Part shown: positions 1-8,729 of the stretch, one piece after another
Layout: every line of letters begins with the position of its first letter
Numbering within the stretch: position 1 is the stretch's first letter
Origin: Flavobacterium sp. NRK F7
GTDB lineage: Bacteria > Bacteroidota > Bacteroidia > Flavobacteriales > Flavobacteriaceae
Direction of reading: 5' to 3'
NCBI RefSeq assembly: GCF_024054195.1
Contig: NZ_JAMXLB010000001.1
Span: 1,853,624-1,917,623, forward strand
Length of the DNA: 64,000 nt
Program-made: the position numbers and the translations under genes
Notes under the pieces: model-generated
What the model was told of the DNA's origin: nothing
The model's input: only the letters and a program-made list of their open reading frames with translations
The model's database searches: none

Positions 1-51
1 TTATTAGCAATCAATGGTGAAAAAAGAAGGTTGATTGTTGAAAATAAATAA
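1..51 (+). CDS. C-terminal tail of an unidentified gene (5' end outside window)
   Basis: Frame 1 is open from the first base and ends at a TAA at 49-51, giving about 16 residues that finish in EKRRLIVENK. A strong rho-independent terminator follows 20 bases later, as expected for the end of a real plus-strand gene. Too little is visible to name the product. Confidence 0.45.
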   Translation, partial: LLAINGEKRRLIVENK

Positions 52-70
52 AAAGGTATTTATAAATAAA

Positions 71-100
71 AAAGGCAATGCATTCGCATTGCCTTTTTTT
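71..100 (+). terminator. Rho-independent terminator of the upstream partial gene
   Basis: An 11-bp perfect stem (71-81 with 86-96, GGCAATGC core) with a four-base loop is followed by a T-run. It closes the gene ending at 51. Confidence 0.85.
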
Positions 101-192
101 ATCTCTTGAGAGTAAATGTGCTTTTAAATCGTTATTATTTACCTGAAATTAAGAAAATGACACAAATTCATCAGAATATAAAACAGATAGAG

Positions 193-200
193 TAATTTTG
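193..200 (+). promoter_or_regulatory. Bacteroidota -7 promoter element (TAATTTTG)
   Basis: Exact match to the TAnnTTTG -7 consensus, 15 bases before the ATG at 216. No clear -33 TTG is visible. Its position argues that the TTG at 198, inside the promoter, is not the start codon of the downstream gene. Confidence 0.6.
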
Positions 201-215
201 TATCGATATTATTCT

Positions 216-2459
216 ATGAAAGCAGATTTATTACTTATAACACCTCCTTTTACTCAACTGAATACTCCGTATCCAGCCACGGCTTATTTAAAAGGATTTT
301 TAAATACGAAAGCCATTTCTTCCTTTCAAATGGATTTAGGAATTGAAGTAATTTTAGAATTATTTTCTAAATCTGGATTAACCAATATTTTTCAATTTGC
401 TTCCGTACAATCAAAACAAACTAAAGAAAAATGGTCAGAAAATGCCCAACGTATTTTTGCACTAGAAAATGAATATGCTAAAACCATAGATGCGGTGCTT
501 GAATTTCTACAAGGGAAAAATGCTTCTTTGGCAAGGCAAATTTGTAGTGGTAATTTTTTGCCAGAAGCTTCACGATTTAACGCTTTTAATGAAGATGAAG
601 AGGGTTTTACTTGGGCTTTTGGCGCCATGGGGATGCAAGATAAAGCCAAACATTTGGCTACGCTTTATTTAGAAGATATTTCAGATTTTATAGTAGAATG
701 TATCGATGCTAATTTTGGTTTTAGTCGTTATGCGGAACGATTAGGAAGAAGTGCTAATTCTTTTGATGAGTTATACAATGAATTACAAAAAGAACCTACT
801 TACATCGATACTATAACTTTGCAAATTTTAAAAGAAAAAGTAGTAGCAGTTGAGCCAAAACTAATCTTATTTTCTGTTCCTTTTCCAGGTAACTTGTATA
901 GTGCTTTTCGATGTGCTCAATGGATTAAAGAAATTAACCCTGCTATCAAAATTGCTATGGGTGGTGGTTTTCCAAACACAGAACTAAGAGATGTAAAAGA
1001 CAAACGCGTTTTTGAGTTTTTTGATTTTATTACATTAGATGATGGAGAATTACCAGTAGAATTGTTATATAATTTTGTCAACTCTAACGAAAATGAGTAC
1101 GAATTCAAACGCACCTTCCTACTGGAAAAAGAGGAAGTAGTTTACAAGAATACCACTTTAAAGAAAGACTATAAACAAAGTGAAATTGGTACTCCTGATT
1201 ATACGGATTTATTATTGAACCAATATATTTCAGTCATTGAAATAGCCAATCCCATGCACAGCTTATGGAGTGATGGTAGATGGAACAAGTTAACCATGGC
1301 ACACGGTTGTTATTGGGGAAAATGTACATTTTGTGATATATCGCTTGATTATATTAAAGTGTACGAACCTATTGCGGCTAAACTTTTAGTGGACCGAATG
1401 GAAGAGTTAATTGCACAAACTGGAGAAACTGGCTTTCATTTTGTGGATGAAGCGGCACCACCAGCTTTAATGCGTGAAGTAGCATTAGAAATTTTGAAGA
1501 GAAATTTGGTGGTAACCTGGTGGACAAACATACGCTTCGAAAAAAGTTTCACTTCCGATTTATGTTATTTATTAAAAGCTTCTGGTTGTATTGCAGTTTC
1601 AGGTGGTTTAGAAGTTGCTTCCGATCGCTTGTTGGAACTCATAAAGAAGGGAGTAACTGTGGAACAAGTGGCTCAGGTTACTCGAAATTTTACGGTGAAT
1701 GGCATTATGGTGCATGCTTATTTAATGTATGGTTATCCAACGCAAACGGTTCAAGAAACCATTGATAGTTTGGAAATGGTGCGTCAACTTTTCGAATTAG
1801 GAATTATTCAATCGGGTTTTTGGCACCAATTTGCAATGACAGCACATAGTCCAGTTGGGCTCGACCCAGATGCCTTTGGGGTTATTCCACAACAAAATGG
1901 AACGAGCTTTAGCGAAATGGCGAAGCAAATTACTTTTGCAAACAACGATATCGCATTCAAAGATAAAACGGGTATTGATCATGAAAAATTTAGCTTTGGA
2001 TTGAAAAAATCATTGTTCAATTACATGCACGGTGTTTGTTTTGATTATGAGTTGCAAGATTGGTTCGATTTTAAAATTCCAAATACTAGAATTGATCCTA
2101 ATTTTATTTCCAATTGCTTGGAAAAAGAAGAAAATTTTACTTTAAAATTAAATGCAAAAGTGATTTGGTTAGGAAATTTGCCCGAAATAAAACATTTTAC
2201 CAAATCCAAAAAAGGAAAATCTTGGAAAATGATACAGTTGCTTTTTCACGATAAAAGCACTTTTTTTGAAATTGTATTGGAAGAGGAAAACGGCTTATGG
2301 TTGTATGATTTTCTACAAACAAATACACCTCAAAATAGCAGTAAACGAACTTTAAGCCAAATGAAAATGGAGTATGAAACACACTTCGATGATTTTGAAT
2401 TATTTTGGTATGCCAAACCCATGCAAACTATTCGGAATAACGGTTTATTAGTGTTGTGA
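216..2459 (+). CDS. B12-binding-domain radical SAM protein
   Basis: A 747-residue protein. The N-terminal part contains a Rossmann-like segment (PKLILFSVPFPGN, then AMGGGFPNTE) typical of cobalamin-binding radical SAM enzymes. The radical SAM core starts near residue 360 with GCYWGKCTFCD; the cluster cysteines are C365, C370 and C373. The spacing is CX4CX2C instead of the usual CX3CX2C. Glycine-rich SAM-binding segments (SGGLEVASDR, YLMYGYPTQT) follow. The substrate is unknown; such enzymes often do methylations or rearrangements. I chose the ATG at 216 over the in-frame TTG at 198 because the TTG sits inside the -7 box. It is flanked by terminator and promoter, so it is probably monocistronic. 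Confidence 0.75.
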   Translation: MKADLLLITPPFTQLNTPYPATAYLKGFLNTKAISSFQMDLGIEVILELFSKSGLTNIFQFASVQSKQTKEKWSENAQRIFALENEYAKTIDAVLEFLQGKNASLARQICSGNFLPEASRFNAFNEDEEGFTWAFGAMGMQDKAKHLATLYLEDISDFIVECIDANFGFSRYAERLGRSANSFDELYNELQKEPTYIDTITLQILKEKVVAVEPKLILFSVPFPGNLYSAFRCAQWIKEINPAIKIAMGGGFPNTELRDVKDKRVFEFFDFITLDDGELPVELLYNFVNSNENEYEFKRTFLLEKEEVVYKNTTLKKDYKQSEIGTPDYTDLLLNQYISVIEIANPMHSLWSDGRWNKLTMAHGCYWGKCTFCDISLDYIKVYEPIAAKLLVDRMEELIAQTGETGFHFVDEAAPPALMREVALEILKRNLVVTWWTNIRFEKSFTSDLCYLLKASGCIAVSGGLEVASDRLLELIKKGVTVEQVAQVTRNFTVNGIMVHAYLMYGYPTQTVQETIDSLEMVRQLFELGIIQSGFWHQFAMTAHSPVGLDPDAFGVIPQQNGTSFSEMAKQITFANNDIAFKDKTGIDHEKFSFGLKKSLFNYMHGVCFDYELQDWFDFKIPNTRIDPNFISNCLEKEENFTLKLNAKVIWLGNLPEIKHFTKSKKGKSWKMIQLLFHDKSTFFEIVLEEENGLWLYDFLQTNTPQNSSKRTLSQMKMEYETHFDDFELFWYAKPMQTIRNNGLLVL

Positions 2460-2546
2460 TTTTTTTTCATTTTAAATTAGATAAATTAGATGTTTCTTTT
2501 TGAAATATTTAATTTTTTAACTAAGTTTATTGATTAAATTGATTAT

Positions 2547-4658
2547 ATGTCATTTACAGCTGCTAGAAAAAACCTAAGAGTTACCACTTACTCTAAAGTA
2601 GTCTTTGTATTACTTGTAGTCTCGTTTGGATTTATCCTACTTTTTGCAGCGTTATTCTATTTCAATCAAAAGCAAGAAAAGGAATTTTACCAAACATCTT
2701 CTTTAGGTTTAGAAAGAGAAATTAATGGCTTAATTGATTTGAATTCCGATTCCTATATTTCTTTAATTAATGAAATAACCTATTGGGATGATTTGGTGGA
2801 TTTTGTTCATACGAAAGATATCGAATGGTTTGATAATTCTGTGGTATACTTAATTGATTCTTACAAAGTAGATTATATTGATGTGTATACGATGCAAGAA
2901 GAATTTGTAAGTAAAGCTTCTACAACAAAAATCAATTCTAAAGATTTTATTCCAAAAGAAGTATTTCCTAAGCTTAAAAATGAAAAATTAATTAAATTTT
3001 ATGCAAAAATCCCAGAAGGTATTGTCGCAGTTTATGGAGCTACAATTCATTCTTCAATAGATCCCTTTAAAAACAAGACAGCGCCACAAGGCTACTTTTT
3101 TATTGCTAAACTATTAGATAAAAAATATTTTTTAAATATTCAAAATGTTAGTAGTGCCAAAGCGGAATTTTATGATTCTCAAAAGAAAATAGAAGCCAAA
3201 ACCATTTATTATATTAAAGATTTAAAAGATATTAATGGAAACAAAATAGCTTCCTTGTTTTTTCAAAGAGAAGCTAAAGTTGATTTTTCAAATACAAGAA
3301 AGATACTTTATATTATGCTGATAGCGTTTTGTCTTTCCATTTTAATCTTTTTCTATTATGCAAAAAAATGGGCACAACGACCCATACGTTTAATAAAAGA
3401 AGTTTTAGAAAAAGGCAATGTGTCAGCAATTGATTCTTTAAAAAGAATTAGAGGTGAATTCAGATACATTGGAAAACTATTTGAACAAAATTTCAATCAG
3501 AAAATTCAACTGGAAAAGACCAAAAAGAAAGCAGAAGAAAGTGATAAACTCAAATCAGCTTTCTTAATGAATCTTTCTCATGAAATTCGAACCCCTATGA
3601 ATGCCATTATGGGATTTTCGGATTTGTTATTAAAGAAAGATTTAAAAGAAGATGAAAAAGAGGAATATTTGAAAATTATTCAGAAAAGCGGAAAAAATCT
3701 AATCGATATTATCGATGATTTAGTGGAAATGTCAAAAATTGATTCCGATTTAATAGAGCCTAAATATAGTAGTATTGATTTAAAAAACATGATTCAAGCT
3801 ACTTTTGAATCGATAAAAATTACCGTTCCCTCGTATAAAAATATTGACTTTAAATTAATTGTACCCAAAGATACTTCAACTCAAAATGTGGTCACAGATG
3901 TAGTGAAACTAAACCAAGTAATTACAAATTTACTCACTAATGCGATTAAATTTACAGACGAAGGTTTTATAGTATTGGACTACGAATTTGACTTCAAAAA
4001 GAATCAAATTCATTTTACTGTCAAAGATTCTGGAAAAGGAATTCCAGATGAATTACAAGAAACAATTTTTTCTAGATTTAATAAAGTAGATTTTATTTCG
4101 GATCAAGACAATAAGGGATTAGGACTAGGTTTAGCTATTTCAAAAGCGTATATAGAAATGTTAGGAGGAACCATCAGTCTAAAATCTGAAGTAGGAGTAG
4201 GCTCTACTTTTTCATTTTCAATTCCTTTACAATTTGATTCAGAAACGACACTGGAAGCCCAACCTATTTACGAAGATATAAGTCTTGGAGATGAAGAAAT
4301 TATTTTAGTAGCTGAAGATGATAATATCAATTATTTATTGATTGAAAAATTATTAAAGCTGTTGAATTTTAAAGTGGTTAGAGCTAAAAATGGACAGGAA
4401 GCTGTTGAAATATGTAAGCAAAATAAAGAAGTTGATTTAATTTTAATGGATATCAAAATGCCAAGTGTAGATGGTCATGAAGCGTTTACCAAAATTAGAG
4501 AGTTCAATAAAGATATCCCTATAGTTGCACAAACTTCTTATTCGTTTCCTGAAGAAATTGAAAAAATTAACAAAACAGGGTTTAATGACTTTATTTCTAA
4601 ACCTATTGATAAAGATAAACTCTACATTATTATTAGAAAATACATTCAAAATAAGTGA
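2547..4658 (+). CDS. CHASE4-like membrane hybrid sensor histidine kinase/response regulator
   Basis: A 703-residue membrane sensor. Transmembrane segments lie near residues 18-40 and 255-272 and bracket an extracytoplasmic domain whose N-terminal part (EITYWDDLVDFV, then DYIDVY) resembles CHASE4. A short linker leads to HisKA with phospho-acceptor H345 (MNLSHEIRTPMN), a HATPase domain with DSGKGIP and GLGLGLAIS motifs, and a C-terminal receiver with phospho-acceptor D635 (LILMDIKMPS). There is no HPt domain, so phosphate must pass to another protein or the receiver acts in cis. The usual LTA switch motif of the receiver reads AQTSYS, a mild deviation. Ligand and output are unknown; no obvious partner gene is adjacent. 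Confidence 0.85.
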   Translation: MSFTAARKNLRVTTYSKVVFVLLVVSFGFILLFAALFYFNQKQEKEFYQTSSLGLEREINGLIDLNSDSYISLINEITYWDDLVDFVHTKDIEWFDNSVVYLIDSYKVDYIDVYTMQEEFVSKASTTKINSKDFIPKEVFPKLKNEKLIKFYAKIPEGIVAVYGATIHSSIDPFKNKTAPQGYFFIAKLLDKKYFLNIQNVSSAKAEFYDSQKKIEAKTIYYIKDLKDINGNKIASLFFQREAKVDFSNTRKILYIMLIAFCLSILIFFYYAKKWAQRPIRLIKEVLEKGNVSAIDSLKRIRGEFRYIGKLFEQNFNQKIQLEKTKKKAEESDKLKSAFLMNLSHEIRTPMNAIMGFSDLLLKKDLKEDEKEEYLKIIQKSGKNLIDIIDDLVEMSKIDSDLIEPKYSSIDLKNMIQATFESIKITVPSYKNIDFKLIVPKDTSTQNVVTDVVKLNQVITNLLTNAIKFTDEGFIVLDYEFDFKKNQIHFTVKDSGKGIPDELQETIFSRFNKVDFISDQDNKGLGLGLAISKAYIEMLGGTISLKSEVGVGSTFSFSIPLQFDSETTLEAQPIYEDISLGDEEIILVAEDDNINYLLIEKLLKLLNFKVVRAKNGQEAVEICKQNKEVDLILMDIKMPSVDGHEAFTKIREFNKDIPIVAQTSYSFPEEIEKINKTGFNDFISKPIDKDKLYIIIRKYIQNK

Positions 4659-4679
4659 GAAATCAAAACAAACTATCTT

Positions 4680-4714
4680 TTTGTTTCTTTTTTACCATTT
4701 GATTTTTAAATTTG
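4680..4714 (+). promoter_or_regulatory. Bacteroidota promoter (-33 TTTG, -7 TAAATTTG)
   Basis: A TTTG at 4680-4683 is followed after 23 bases by TAAATTTG at 4707-4714. It precedes the aldo/keto reductase start by about 70 bases and suggests a separate transcript from the kinase upstream. Confidence 0.55.
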
Positions 4715-4787
4715 TAAAAAGGATGCTCACAGCTAATAAGTTTTACTCGTTAGAGGTTTAGAAAATCCATGTACTAAAATAACTTAC

Positions 4788-5744
4788 ATGAAATACAATA
4801 GGTGTGGTAAAAGTGGTTTGTTATTACCGCAAATTTCTTTAGGATTGTGGCATAATTTCGGTTCGGTAGATCGTTTTGAAAATGCTCAAGATATTGCTTT
4901 AACTGCTTTTGATAAAGGAATTACTCATTTTGATTTAGCCAATAATTATGGGCCAGTACCTGGTTCAGCAGAGGAAAATTTTGGTAAAATAGTTCAAAAT
5001 AATTTCAATGGATTTTTAAGAGACGAATTAGTCATTACGACCAAAGCCGGATTTAAAATGTGGGAAGGACCTTATGGAGAATGGGGCTCTAGAAAGTATT
5101 TGATTTCTAGTTTAAATCAAAGTCTTAAAAGAATGAAATTAGAATATGTGGATATATTCTATTCGCATCGTCCAGATCCTAATACACCTTTAGAAGAAAC
5201 CATGTCTGCTTTAGATTATGCCGTTCGTTCAGGAAAAGCTATATATGCTGGTATTAGTAATTACAATGCAGAGGAAACGGAAAAAGCAGTGGCTATTTTG
5301 AAAGACCTTGGAACTCCATGTATTGTGCACCAAGCAAAATATTCTCTATTCGAACGTTGGGTAGAAGAAGGTTTACTCGATATTTTGGATACCAAAGGAA
5401 TGGGTTGTGTTGCTTTTTCTCCTTTGGCACAAGGTTTGTTAACTACTAAGTATTTAAAAGGGATTCCTGAAAATTCAAGAGCAGCAAATCCTAATGGACA
5501 TTTGCAATCTTCAGAAATTACAGAAGATAAAATCAAAAAAATTAATGCGTTGCACGCAATTGCTTTAGAAAGAGGACAAACTTTAGCACAAATGGCTATT
5601 GCTTGGTTGCTCAAAAAAGAAACGATTACTTCAGTAATTGTAGGTGCCAGTTCCGTAAATCAATTGTTGGATAATTTAGGAAGCTTAGATAAATTAGCTT
5701 TTTCTAATCAAGAGTTACAACAAATAGAAAATATATTAAAATAA
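4788..5744 (+). CDS. Aldo/keto reductase (YghZ/L-glyceraldehyde-3-phosphate reductase type)
   Basis: A 318-residue cytosolic TIM-barrel oxidoreductase using NADPH. The catalytic tetrad is visible as D49, Y54 (DLANNYG), K86 (TTKAG) and H127 (YSHRPDP). The segments MWEGPYGEWGSRKYL and SHRPDPNTPLEETM are typical of the YghZ/voltage-gated K+ channel beta-subunit-like branch (AKR14), which reduces small aldehydes such as L-glyceraldehyde 3-phosphate and methylglyoxal. Family length is normal. A role in reactive-aldehyde detoxification is inferred from the family; the exact substrate cannot be read from sequence. Confidence 0.85.
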   Translation: MKYNRCGKSGLLLPQISLGLWHNFGSVDRFENAQDIALTAFDKGITHFDLANNYGPVPGSAEENFGKIVQNNFNGFLRDELVITTKAGFKMWEGPYGEWGSRKYLISSLNQSLKRMKLEYVDIFYSHRPDPNTPLEETMSALDYAVRSGKAIYAGISNYNAEETEKAVAILKDLGTPCIVHQAKYSLFERWVEEGLLDILDTKGMGCVAFSPLAQGLLTTKYLKGIPENSRAANPNGHLQSSEITEDKIKKINALHAIALERGQTLAQMAIAWLLKKETITSVIVGASSVNQLLDNLGSLDKLAFSNQELQQIENILK

Positions 5745-5801
5745 ATCGCTGTACTATTCGTTAAAGACAGAACGAAAACATAGTATAAAAGGTCATAAAA
5801 G

Positions 5802-6944
5802 ATGAATAAATTAAAAGTAGTTTTCTTTTTTTTATTACTAATACATAATGTAGCTTTTGGACAAGCTTCCTTTGAGCATACGGTTGCTTCGGGTGAAACC
5901 ATGTATGCTATAGCGAGAAAATATAATACTACTGTTGCGATTCTTTACCAACTCAATCCTAAATTAAAAGATAAGACCTTACAGGTTAATGCGATAGTGA
6001 AAGTGCCTTCCAAAAACGAGAACGAAAAAGAAGTTGGTACCCATGAAGCGATCACTGTTGTGCCTGATTCACATAGGGTTGCCAAAGGGGAGTCCTTTTA
6101 TAGTATTTCAAAAAAATACAATTTATCCATAACGGATTTAGAAGCTTTAAATCCTAAGATAAAGCCTAAAAAGCTTAAAGAAGGTGTGGTTTTAAAAATA
6201 AAAAATGAAGCATTAAAAATTACCGAAGAGCAACAAGAAACAGCAATAGTGGCCGTTGATGTGAACCCTAAAAATGAGGAAGTTGTTCCAGAAACTATCC
6301 CTTTAGAAATTAAAAAAGATGCAACGTTTACGCTTTTGCACACTATTAAACGTAAAGAAACCAAGTACGGAGTTGCTAAATTATATGGAATAAGTATTCG
6401 TGAGTTAGAAGCGTTAAACCCTAATTTGCCTTCCGATTTTCCTGTTGGTTATGAGTTAATAATCAAAAAAGATGCTGTAGAGACTACAGTAGCTTCTAAT
6501 ACGGAACTATCTTATGAGGAAGAAGACACTGTTGATAAAATGTCTAAAGAGTTTATGTCAAAAGCAGATTTGTTAGTGGAAAAAGCTTCTGAATATATTG
6601 GAATACGTTATAAGTATGGCGGTGATACACCTAAGGGATTTGATTGTTCTGGATTAATGTGTACTACTTTTAAAGAAATAGATTTAAGTTTACCAAGAAC
6701 TTCTTCTGAACAAGCTACTTTTGGAGAAAAAATAAAAATGAAAGAATCCCAAAAAGGAGATTTAATCTTTTTTGCAACTGGAAGAAAAAATCGTATTTCT
6801 CATGTGGGTTTAATTACGGAAGTAAATGAAGATGAAATTAAATTCATACACGCATCAACTTCTTCAGGAGTAATGATTTCTTCTAGTAAAGAACCCTATT
6901 ATGCGTCTAGAATTATTCAAGTAAATCGTGTTTTAAACGAATAA
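5802..6944 (+). CDS. Secreted LysM-NlpC/P60 peptidoglycan endopeptidase
   Basis: A 380-residue exported cell-wall hydrolase. A signal peptide covers residues 1-20 (ending AFGQA). Three LysM peptidoglycan-binding repeats lie at about 24-68, 90-133 and 178-222, each with the GE..Y.I..KY and LNP signatures. The C-terminal NlpC/P60 domain (about 255-378) keeps the catalytic cysteine C282 (FDCSGL), H334 (RISHVGL) and H350. Enzymes of this fold cut the D-Glu-diaminopimelate bond of stem peptides. It probably acts in the periplasm in wall turnover or cell separation. It follows the aldo/keto reductase by 57 bases and may be cotranscribed. Confidence 0.9.
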   Translation: MNKLKVVFFFLLLIHNVAFGQASFEHTVASGETMYAIARKYNTTVAILYQLNPKLKDKTLQVNAIVKVPSKNENEKEVGTHEAITVVPDSHRVAKGESFYSISKKYNLSITDLEALNPKIKPKKLKEGVVLKIKNEALKITEEQQETAIVAVDVNPKNEEVVPETIPLEIKKDATFTLLHTIKRKETKYGVAKLYGISIRELEALNPNLPSDFPVGYELIIKKDAVETTVASNTELSYEEEDTVDKMSKEFMSKADLLVEKASEYIGIRYKYGGDTPKGFDCSGLMCTTFKEIDLSLPRTSSEQATFGEKIKMKESQKGDLIFFATGRKNRISHVGLITEVNEDEIKFIHASTSSGVMISSSKEPYYASRIIQVNRVLNE

Positions 6945-7042
6945 TTTTAAATTTTACTGTCTTAAAATAAATTGTTTTCTCAAAATTCGTATTTGTTTTT
7001 AGCTTTTTCAGATTATGTCTTTTTACATTTTAGATAAAGTTG

Positions 7043-7050
7043 TAGTTTTG
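7043..7050 (+). promoter_or_regulatory. Bacteroidota -7 element (TAGTTTTG)
   Basis: Exact TAnnTTTG match 47 bases before the DUF2200 gene, in the 153-base gap after the NlpC/P60 gene. No convincing -33 element is seen. Confidence 0.5.
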
Positions 7051-7097
7051 AGAATATAAAATCATTTTCCAAAACTGAAATTATAAATAGATTTTCT

Positions 7098-7463
7098 ATG
7101 AGTACTTCACCAGAACACGATCAAAAGATTGCCAAATTAACAGTTGCTTCTGTATGGCCACATTATATTACAAAAGTTGAAAAAAAAGGAAGATCAATTC
7201 AGGAACTTTACGAAGTGGTTACATGGCTTACAGGATATTCACAACAAGAAATAGATAGACATATAGCTTCAAAACAGACCTTTGAAACATTTTTTAAGGA
7301 GGCAAAATTAAACCCTAATGCCAGTTTGATTACTGGTGTTATTTGTGGGTATCGAATAGAAGAAATACAAACACCTTTAACGCAGCAGGTTCGTTATTTG
7401 GATAAACTAGTAGATGAGTTAGCCAAAGGGAAGAAAATGGAAAAAATATTACGAAAAGGGTAG
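7098..7463 (+). CDS. DUF2200 family protein
   Basis: A 121-residue soluble protein. It matches what I recall of DUF2200: an N-terminal [20 protein letters not shown] segment, then [26 protein letters not shown] and a C-terminal [19 protein letters not shown]. Length is typical of the family. It has no signal peptide, membrane segment or recognisable catalytic motif, and its function is unknown. It is the first gene of a short plus-strand run with two small membrane proteins. Confidence 0.75.
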   Translation: MSTSPEHDQKIAKLTVASVWPHYITKVEKKGRSIQELYEVVTWLTGYSQQEIDRHIASKQTFETFFKEAKLNPNASLITGVICGYRIEEIQTPLTQQVRYLDKLVDELAKGKKMEKILRKG

Positions 7464-7516
7464 GTGTATTTAAAACAGAAACACTTTCAAATTTATTAAT
7501 TAAAAAAAACAATATT

Positions 7517-7738
7517 ATGTTACAACTTGGAATGATAGGTATTTGGCAACTATTACTTATAGTTATTTTTTTTATGACACTTTTGCTGATGATTTTAGCT
7601 TTAATAGATATTTTAAAAAGTGAATTTACAGGAAATAATAAAATCATATGGGTCATACTTGTTCTTTTTACTGGGTTTTTCGGTGCTTTATTATATTTTT
7701 TTATTGGTAGAAAGCAAAAAATAAAGGAAGAATTTTAG
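7517..7738 (+). CDS. Small membrane protein with PLDc_N domain
   Basis: A 73-residue protein with two transmembrane helices (about 8-30 and 43-62). The pattern ALIDILKSEFTGNNKIIWVI, then a Gly-Ala-LLYFFIGR hairpin, is the PLDc_N domain found at the N-terminus of cardiolipin synthases. Here it stands alone, without the phospholipase D domains, so it is not an enzyme. Such stand-alone versions are common in Bacteroidota and their role is unknown. It lies between the DUF2200 and DUF1003 genes with 53 and 49 base gaps, probably in one transcript. Confidence 0.75.
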   Translation: MLQLGMIGIWQLLLIVIFFMTLLLMILALIDILKSEFTGNNKIIWVILVLFTGFFGALLYFFIGRKQKIKEEF

Positions 7739-7787
7739 TTGTATTTTTTAGGAAATTAAGGTTGTTTTAATATTAAATGCATATCCA

Positions 7788-8330
7788 ATGGATCCAGATA
7801 TAGAAAATTTACTTACAGCTGAAAATGAACATATTGTTAAGCTTCAGGAAATTGTAAAAAAAGCAATTGAAGATGAAAATCTAATTGTGCAAAACCTATT
7901 AAATCCTCCCAAAGAAATTGTTACCAGAGGACAAAATATTTCGGATAAAGTAGCCCGATTTGGTGGTAGCTGGTTTTTTATTATTTCATTTTTATTTCTT
8001 TTGACAGTTTGGATACTTTTTAATGTTTTGGTACCAAAAGGAGATGAATTTGATCCTTATCCTTTTATTTTGATGAATTTAGTTTTGTCTTGTGTAGCTG
8101 CTTTACAAGCACCTATTATCATGATGAGTCAGAATAGGCAAGAAGAAAAAGACAGAAAAAGAAGCGAAAATGATTATCTTATTAATTTAAAAGCAGAGTT
8201 AGAAGTACGAGCCTTAAATCAGAAATTAGATGTGTTGGTGCAAGAACAAATTAAAGTGCTTTTTGAGAGTCAAGCCAAACAAATGGAAATTTTGAAGCGA
8301 ATTGAAATGCATTTAAAGAACCTTAAATAA
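7788..8330 (+). CDS. DUF1003 family membrane protein
   Basis: A 180-residue protein. The core IVTRGQNISDKVARFGGSWF followed by two transmembrane helices (about 63-85 and 94-116) and MMSQNRQEEKDRKRSENDY is the DUF1003 signature. A predicted coiled-coil-like tail (about 130-180, rich in Leu, Glu and Lys) ends the protein. Function is unknown. It closes the small gene run that begins at DUF2200 and is followed directly by a strong terminator. Confidence 0.8.
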   Translation: MDPDIENLLTAENEHIVKLQEIVKKAIEDENLIVQNLLNPPKEIVTRGQNISDKVARFGGSWFFIISFLFLLTVWILFNVLVPKGDEFDPYPFILMNLVLSCVAALQAPIIMMSQNRQEEKDRKRSENDYLINLKAELEVRALNQKLDVLVQEQIKVLFESQAKQMEILKRIEMHLKNLK

Positions 8331-8350
8331 GAATCAATTCATTGAAATAA

Positions 8351-8386
8351 AAAATCCTATTATTCATAAGAGTAATAGGATTTTTT
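8351..8386 (+). terminator. Rho-independent terminator after the DUF1003 gene
   Basis: A 12-bp perfect stem (8351-8362 with 8373-8384, ATCCTATTA core) with a 10-base loop, followed by T-rich sequence, 20 bases after the stop codon. Confidence 0.8.
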
Positions 8387-8729
8387 AAAAAAAATGGTTA
8401 GTTATTACAGTAAATTAATCCTTATGTTGGCAAACATAGATCTTATCTAATTATTATATTTGATAGTAAAATTACTTAGACTGGTTGAAGTAACATTTAA
8501 AATAGAGGAAGTATCTGGATTAGTAGTTACTAATTTAACAAATGCATGTAAAAGAATTACTTTGTATGTTTTCATATTGTATTAAAGATTTGAGTACTCA
8601 TTTAATTTATATGTGGTTAAAAACAGTAATTCGATGTAAATATATAAAAAAAAGTTAATCAAATGTTAAAAAAGTATATTTTTTCTGTAATGTTTTTTCA
8701 GTTATAGTTTTATAAAACTACAGTTTACA
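8387..8729. other. Intergenic gap; one doubtful short ORF
   Basis: About 340 bases between a terminator and the end of the convergent DUF457 gene. The only candidate is a 42-codon minus-strand ORF, 8575 down to 8447, beginning MKTYKVILLHAF and ending TIKYNN. It has no TAnnTTTG box, no signal peptide pattern and no family I recognise, so I do not call it a gene. The rest is very AT-rich with no hairpin or repeat that stands out. Confidence 0.4.

Noticed and set aside
8447..8575. 42-codon minus-strand ORF in the gap after the DUF1003 gene
   Set aside because: No promoter box, signal peptide, family or coupling to a neighbour; length is within chance for AT-rich DNA.
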